Source: Nanobdellota archaeon
Lineage (GTDB): Archaea > Nanobdellota > Nanobdellia > Pacearchaeales > GW2011-AR1
Direction of reading: 5' to 3'
NCBI GenBank assembly: GCA_020056045.1
Contig: JAGVIM010000132.1
Span: 1 to 8,786 of the forward strand
DNA length: 8,786 nucleotides
The notes beneath the pieces are model-generated. The model had not been told where the DNA came from, ran no database searches, and was given only the letters and a program-made list of their open reading frames with translations. Shown here one piece after another: positions 5,733 through 8,786 of this stretch (positions within the stretch are counted from its first letter, which is position 1; every line of letters starts with the position of its first letter). The translations under genes and the position numbers were made by a program.

Positions 5733-6534
5733 TTTTCATTAATCTAAGTCCATCAACAGAATCATTAATATTATCAGGACTTTCATTAATAATAATTATC
5801 TCTTTATTTTTCGGAATATTTTTTAAAATTTCTTTCCATTTCTCTTTCGGAGTTTTTATATGATGCCTTTCACCCTTTTCACCGTATACAATTCCAGAAA
5901 AATGACAATGCCATTCAGGATAGTTTCCAAATAGTTCATTTATTTTTTCCCAATCAATTTTTTTATCCCTTGCTTCTATGTGTGCAAAATCAATGCAAAA
6001 ACTACATCCAGTCTCCTGAACAAGTCTTGAAATCTCTTCAACACTTCCAAAAACATTTATTTTTCCCATTGTCTCTGCTGCAATCTTTATTTTCCATCTA
6101 TTTTGCTTTATGCTTGCCATAATATCCACAATCTCTTTTTTTATGTTTTGATAGCTTTCTTCCTTATCAATCCCACTAAAAAATCCTGCATGAAAAACAA
6201 CTCTGTATGCCCCTAGTTTTTCTCCAATTTCACAGCAATCAAGAATTCTTTTCTTACTATCTTCTATTTTCTTCTTTTCTTTAGAATTAAGATTTATATA
6301 ATAGGGAGCATGAATGGACAATTTTATTCCTAATCTGTTAGCAGCAAATTTGATAGCAGCTGCATCTTTATCATCATGAATATAAATTCCATAGGTAAAT
6401 GCAATTTCACAAGCAGAAAGCCCAAGCTTATGATATTCTTCAAGATTTTCAACAGATTCTTTAACAGGACCAAGGCCTGCTGGCCCGAAGCGAATAGAGT
6501 GAGCTTCCTTATTATTACCAAAGTGAATTGTCAT
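5725..6534 (-). CDS. nfo: Endonuclease IV, AP endonuclease of archaeal type
   Basis: This enzyme cleaves DNA 5' to abasic sites in base-excision repair. The 269-residue protein is an AP2-type TIM barrel, opening with IRFGPAG (14-20) as in archaeal members. The expected metal ligands are all visible: His75 (SIHAPYY), His115 (VFHAG), Glu154 (AETMGK), Asp182 and His185 (IDFAHIEAR), His211 (HFSGI), Glu222 and His224 (GERHH), and Glu251 (INESP). Relative to the E. coli enzyme the only change is Asp to Glu at residue 222, which I believe is common in archaeal members. The length is normal for the family. Start choice is supported by a Shine-Dalgarno GGAGA 6 bases before the ATG. It is the first gene of the minus-strand block, but the downstream surface genes have their own TATA boxes, so a functional link is doubtful. 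A sugar-phosphate isomerase of the same fold is less likely. Confidence 0.9.
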   Translation of the reverse strand: MTIHFGNNKEAHSIRFGPAGLGPVKESVENLEEYHKLGLSACEIAFTYGIYIHDDKDAAAIKFAANRLGIKLSIHAPYYINLNSKEKKKIEDSKKRILDCCEIGEKLGAYRVVFHAGFFSGIDKEESYQNIKKEIVDIMASIKQNRWKIKIAAETMGKINVFGSVEEISRLVQETGCSFCIDFAHIEARDKKIDWEKINELFGNYPEWHCHFSGIVYGEKGERHHIKTPKEKWKEILKNIPKNKEIIIINESPDNINDSVDGLRLMKNL

Positions 6535-6540
6535 TTTATT

Positions 6541-6545
6541 TCTCC
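6541..6545 (-). promoter_or_regulatory. Shine-Dalgarno site of endonuclease IV
   Basis: On the minus strand GGAGA lies 6 bases before the ATG at 6534. It is the only clear Shine-Dalgarno match before any start in the window and fixes this start. A weak TATA-like stretch (about 6574-6586, minus strand) would give a leader of about 20 bases that includes it. Confidence 0.6.
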
Positions 6546-6566
6546 TTCTTTTAATATACCTATCAA

Positions 6567-6604
6567 ACCTTGTTTAATAATTTTAGCTTTAGGTTAATCA
6601 AGGT
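6567..6604. promoter_or_regulatory. Imperfect dyad in the divergent spacer before endonuclease IV
   Basis: ACCTTG-t-TTAA (6567-6577) pairs with TTAA-t-CAAGGT (6594-6604), 10 of 11 positions, across a 16-base spacer. It surrounds the region where the endonuclease IV promoter is expected. It could be a regulator site or chance. Confidence 0.2.
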
Positions 6605-6667
6605 ATTTACATTAATATTTGCTCTATATCTTTTATATTGAGATTTTGGATATAATTATTCATTATT

Positions 6668-6683
6668 CCGAAATATTTAAATA
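6668..6683 (+). promoter_or_regulatory. BRE/TATA promoter of the nucleotidyltransferase gene
   Basis: CCGAAA followed by TATTTAAAT is a good BRE/TATA pair, centred about 27 bases before the ATG at 6706. A leaderless mRNA starting at the ATG is expected. This supports the ATG over the in-frame TTG at 6619, which lies upstream of the promoter. Confidence 0.65.
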
Positions 6684-6684
6684 C

Positions 6685-6706
6685 TATTACGTATTATTAC
6701 GTAATA
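6685..6706. promoter_or_regulatory. Tandem TATTACGTA repeats at the nucleotidyltransferase start (operator candidate)
   Basis: TATTACGTA occurs at 6685-6693 and again at 6695-6703, exactly 10 bp apart (one helical turn). The second copy is part of a perfect 12-bp palindrome, TATTACGTAATA (6695-6706), reaching the first base of the ATG. Placed between the TATA box and the transcription start, it is where a repressor would block initiation. The product, with an AbrB-like N-terminus, could bind it. Confidence 0.5.
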
Positions 6707-7491
6707 TGGTAAATGAGACAATCGGAAGAGTAAGTAAAGGAACAAAAATGGATCAGGTTTATCTTCCAAAATTAAGAGAAGGTTTAGAACTTGGAGAATA
6801 TGTAGTTATAACTTCTTTAAATAATCAATTAACAAAACTAAAAAAAGAAAAACCCTTTTTGTATCATATTAAAGAGATAGAATCACTAAAACTTCAGATA
6901 ATTGATAAGATTTTTTCTATAATAAATAAATCTGTGAAAGATTACAATAATATAATAATTACAGGTTCTTTTTTAGAAAAAGGTTTTTATTTTAATGATA
7001 TTGACCTATTAATTATAACTGATGAAAAAATAAATGAAGATCAAATAAAAAAAGATATATGGGGTAAATTAGGTCTAAATGGGGATTTTTTGGTTCTTGA
7101 TAACAAGTCTTTAATTCACGGACTAAATTCAGACCCTTTGTATTCGATGATGTTATCCAAATGCATTTCAAAAAAAAGATTAATTTATAAAATTAAAAAA
7201 GAAGTTAATTATAAACTCCTAGACCTTCATTTACTAAAGAGTAAAACTCTTTTAGATAGTTTTGAAATTCTTTCTGGAAAAGAAAAATATTACTTAACTA
7301 GAAATTTAATTTCTATTAAATTATTCTTAGAAAATAAGAAACTTTCAAATGAAATTGTAAATCATGAAATAGAAAAAGAACTTAAAGTGAGTGTAAATAA
7401 TATTAAAGAAAATATTATTCAGAGCAAAGAATTTATTAAAAATTATAAAATAATTTATAATTTATTATTTGAAAAAATAATGGATGGATAA
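6706..7491 (+). CDS. Nucleotidyltransferase with AbrB/MazE-like N-terminal domain
   Basis: The 261-residue protein has three parts. Residues 5-37 (GRVSKGTKMDQVYLPK, REGLELGEYVVI) resemble the swapped-hairpin SpoVT/AbrB or MazE fold, used in DNA binding by antitoxins and regulators. Residues about 82-165 are a Pol-beta-type nucleotidyltransferase: GS at 87-88 and DID at 98-100 form the GS-x(9)-DxD motif that binds nucleotide and metal, and Asp127 or Asp132 may be the third carboxylate. Residues 166-261 are helical and Lys-rich. Such enzymes transfer NMP or other nucleotidyl groups to protein, tRNA or small molecules; the substrate here cannot be read from the sequence. The start is the ATG, placed 27 bases after a TATA box. 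The next gene begins 3 bases after its stop, suggesting a two-gene unit, possibly toxin-antitoxin-like. It could also be a housekeeping RNA-modifying or regulatory enzyme. Confidence 0.7.
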   Translation: MVNETIGRVSKGTKMDQVYLPKLREGLELGEYVVITSLNNQLTKLKKEKPFLYHIKEIESLKLQIIDKIFSIINKSVKDYNNIIITGSFLEKGFYFNDIDLLIITDEKINEDQIKKDIWGKLGLNGDFLVLDNKSLIHGLNSDPLYSMMLSKCISKKRLIYKIKKEVNYKLLDLHLLKSKTLLDSFEILSGKEKYYLTRNLISIKLFLENKKLSNEIVNHEIEKELKVSVNNIKENIIQSKEFIKNYKIIYNLLFEKIMDG

Positions 7492-7494
7492 AAT

Positions 7495-7836
7495 ATGACT
7501 CAAAATAAAAATCAATTAATAGATATTCTTATAGGAAACCTTACTAATGCTATTGTTCATACAATACTAGAAAAATCAATTGATAAACAAGAATTAGTAT
7601 CTAAATACAGAAATGAAGTAATAAATAGTTATTCCATTGCAAAAAGATATAGGGAAAAGATAAACCCTATTGATAGATGCCTTCCTACAGTAGATTTAAA
7701 CTACATAAAAGAAAAATTAAAAACTAAAATTAAGGTTGAGCTTTGTTTAAGAATAAACAAAGGGTATCAGAATATAAATTTAGATTTAGTTGATATAGAG
7801 ATAGATAATGCATTAAAATTACTGAATATAACTTAA
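7495..7836 (+). CDS. Small helical protein, partner of the nucleotidyltransferase
   Basis: The 113-residue protein is predicted to be mostly alpha-helical and charged, with no signal peptide or membrane segment. A helix (about 6-28) is followed by KYRNEVINSYSIAKRYREKI (about 37-56), the stretch NPIDRCLPTVD (57-67), then KEKLKTKIKVELCLRINKGY (72-91) and a last helix from 96. I do not recognise a family. The HEPN ribonuclease motif R-x(4-6)-H, expected for the usual partner of minimal nucleotidyltransferases, is absent; the only His is residue 22. It starts 3 bases after the nucleotidyltransferase stop and has no promoter or Shine-Dalgarno signal of its own, so it is almost certainly cotranscribed and probably translated by reinitiation. 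A role as binding partner, substrate or neutralised toxin is inferred only from this pairing. Confidence 0.65.
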   Translation: MTQNKNQLIDILIGNLTNAIVHTILEKSIDKQELVSKYRNEVINSYSIAKRYREKINPIDRCLPTVDLNYIKEKLKTKIKVELCLRINKGYQNINLDLVDIEIDNALKLLNIT

Positions 7837-7990
7837 TTATTATTAAACTCTTATAGCTTATATTTATCAAGCCTATCTTATTAGCTTCATATTTTCCAAA
7901 TATAGTTATTAGTATTGATAATGATTTTATATTCTTAAACTAATCTTAAATTATTTTTAATATGGAGATTTTATTAACTATTAATAAATA

Positions 7991-8037
7991 TCGGCGAGAT
8001 TGCTGAGCGCAAGCAATCGAGTAACATCCACTTTTAT
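7991..8037 (+). ncRNA. Possible small structured RNA (GC-rich hairpin island)
   Basis: Within very AT-rich DNA, bases 7991-8030 are about 55% G+C (22 of 40). GATTGCT (7998-8004) pairs perfectly with AGCAATC (8012-8018) around loop GAGCGCA, and CGAG flanks the stem on both sides. A TATA-like stretch (TTTTTAATAT, about 7954-7963) lies at a distance that would start RNA near 7987, and TTTT follows at 8032-8035. A small RNA or a structured leader is possible. It does not match tRNA, C/D or H/ACA box RNA. The strand is a guess. Confidence 0.3.
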
Positions 8038-8053
8038 GTAATCACTTAATCAC

Positions 8054-8076
8054 AATAACATTTATATAATGTTATT
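8054..8076. promoter_or_regulatory. TATA box inside a 23-bp perfect dyad (promoter plus operator)
   Basis: AATAACATT (8054-8062) and AATGTTATT (8068-8076) are perfect 9-bp inverted repeats around TATAT. The middle is the TATA box TTTATATAA (8061-8069), centred 25 bases before the ATG at 8090, so the gene is expected to be leaderless. Any protein binding this dyad would compete directly with TBP. Confidence 0.6.
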
Positions 8077-8089
8077 TTTAACAATCTGA

Positions 8090-8786
8090 ATGGTATTTGG
8101 CTTAGAATTAAAATTAAGAAGCTGGGGCTCTGGACTTTTAGGAAAACTATCAGGACAAAGAACTCCTTCTAAAGAAGAATTAGAAAAAGCAGAAAGACAA
8201 AAATTTAGAGATTTTATTAAATCAAAATATAATATGGCTGATGATAGACTTACAAAATTAACAGAAGTTGTAGAATATGCTTATCAAACTGCTAATGGAC
8301 TCAAATCTAGAGAAAAAATTCTTGCAGAAGAACAATTTTTTTCAAAAGAATACAGACAATTACAAGAATATACACAGCAAAATCCAACTAATTTTATTGC
8401 AAAATCAATTGTTGAAAGAGTTAATTCATTATATAGGGCAAATAAAGGAAAAAAATCAGTTGCAAGAATATTTAATGAATTAAAACAAAGAGAAATATTT
8501 AATGTTGGCTATGGCTATGATGCAGTAGAAAATAGATATGAATTAGGTATTAATGGAAAAACTCAAGACATAAGAAATTTAGCAGTTCTTCAAATTCAAA
8601 AACAAGTTCAATATAGAAAATTAGGAGTAACTCAAGAAGACTATAGAAAATTAAGATTACTTCCTTCTGAAACAGAAAAAATAAAAAAGAATATTATGCT
8701 TGGACTAGATTTCTATAGTCAAAAGTTCACAAGCGATCTTTTAGCACTTGGAATAAATGTTCAATATAAAGGATTTGACAGTGTTC
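8090..8786 (+). CDS. Unrecognised soluble protein, truncated by the right edge
   Basis: The frame opens at ATG 8090 and stays open for 232 codons to the end of the window, so only the N-terminal part is seen. A TATA box 25 bases upstream supports the start. The protein is hydrophilic, rich in Lys, Glu, Gln and Arg, and mainly helical, without signal peptide or membrane segment. The first 20 residues are basic with a Gly/Ser stretch (SWGSGLLGKLSG). Two long charged helical regions follow (about 28-94 and 100-133). Then come a Gly/Tyr patch (NVGYGYDAVENRYELGI, about 138-154) and further helices (QDIRNLAVLQIQKQVQYRKLG). I see no catalytic motif and cannot assign a family. The promoter dyad suggests regulated expression. 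Codon use matches the neighbours, so there is no sign of recent transfer. Convincing as a gene, unknown in function. Confidence 0.75.
   Translation, partial: MVFGLELKLRSWGSGLLGKLSGQRTPSKEELEKAERQKFRDFIKSKYNMADDRLTKLTEVVEYAYQTANGLKSREKILAEEQFFSKEYRQLQEYTQQNPTNFIAKSIVERVNSLYRANKGKKSVARIFNELKQREIFNVGYGYDAVENRYELGINGKTQDIRNLAVLQIQKQVQYRKLGVTQEDYRKLRLLPSETEKIKKNIMLGLDFYSQKFTSDLLALGINVQYKGFDSV

Larger units (their letters stand above)
7837..8089. other. 253-base spacer: AT-rich DNA, GC-rich hairpin island and promoter dyad
   Basis: No convincing gene is present on either strand. The first 150 bases are low-complexity AT-rich sequence with short T runs that may end transcription of the preceding pair. 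A GC-rich island with a hairpin follows at about 7991-8030, then the dyad-bearing promoter at 8054-8076. A 13-codon frame (ATG at 7962) is too short to support. Confidence 0.6.

Noticed and set aside
6619..6708. TTG start extending the nucleotidyltransferase by 29 residues
   Set aside because: The added residues are Ile/Tyr/Leu-rich, unlike the rest, and the BRE/TATA promoter lies inside the extension, so the ATG at 6706 is the better start.
7495..7836. HEPN ribonuclease toxin as partner of the nucleotidyltransferase
   Set aside because: The R-x(4-6)-H catalytic motif is not present in either protein.
7991..8030. H/ACA guide RNA, suggested by ACA shortly after the hairpin
   Set aside because: The stem is too short to hold a pseudouridylation pocket and the loop does not form a proper kink-turn or K-loop.
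8277..8483. 68-codon plus-strand frame
   Set aside because: It is out of frame within the longer gene 8090-8786, which has a promoter and normal composition.
1..8786. CRISPR arrays, tRNA or rRNA genes, insertion sequences, attachment sites
   Set aside because: No regularly spaced repeats, cloverleaf with CCA-end/T-loop signature, transposase or terminal inverted repeats were seen by eye on either strand.

Overview
The window looks like chromosomal DNA from a small-genome archaeon of the DPANN group, most likely a Woesearchaeota/Pacearchaeota-type lineage. Four things point there. The DNA is very AT-rich. Archaeal BRE/TATA boxes sit about 26 bases before several start codons, giving leaderless genes. 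There is a DPANN-type 'putative S-layer' protein (signal peptide, Ig-like domains, C-terminal membrane anchor) and a pilin-anchored surface protein with an archaeal class III signal peptide. The AP endonuclease is of the archaeal endonuclease IV type. The lineage is inferred from protein style and was not tested.

Layout. Bases 1-75 hold the C-terminal end of a gene entering from the left. Facing it tail to tail is a minus-strand gene (102-1010) for an unusual fusion: a degenerate response-regulator receiver domain followed by a degenerate HPr (PTS phosphocarrier) domain. Both phospho-acceptor residues appear to be replaced, and the HPr regulatory serine position carries Asp. Next on the minus strand is the putative S-layer gene (1173-2441), with a strong poly-T termination zone after it. 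A small ribbon-helix-helix-like regulator (2611-2832, plus strand) is divergent from it and has palindromes at its promoter.

Bases 2866-6534 are a minus-strand block. Read in transcription order it holds endonuclease IV, a small Cys-rich membrane-anchored surface protein, a 613-residue pilin-like surface protein (two MopE-type Asp-rich motifs, a Cys-rich insert and a beta-helix), and a small one-pass membrane protein coupled to it by a 2-base gap. Two of these genes have TATA boxes lying in the 3' end or stop codon of the preceding gene.

The right third is on the plus strand. A nucleotidyltransferase with an AbrB/MazE-like N-terminus (6706-7491) is followed 3 bases later by a small helical protein (7495-7836); this resembles a two-gene toxin-antitoxin-like or regulatory module. 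A 253-base spacer contains a GC-rich hairpin island and a TATA box sitting inside a 23-bp perfect dyad. A large unrecognised gene then runs off the right edge (8090 onward). No tRNA, rRNA, CRISPR array or insertion sequence was seen.

The most novel items are the receiver-HPr pseudo-signalling fusion, the AbrB-like nucleotidyltransferase pair with its operator-like repeats, and the composite pilin/MopE/beta-helix surface protein.
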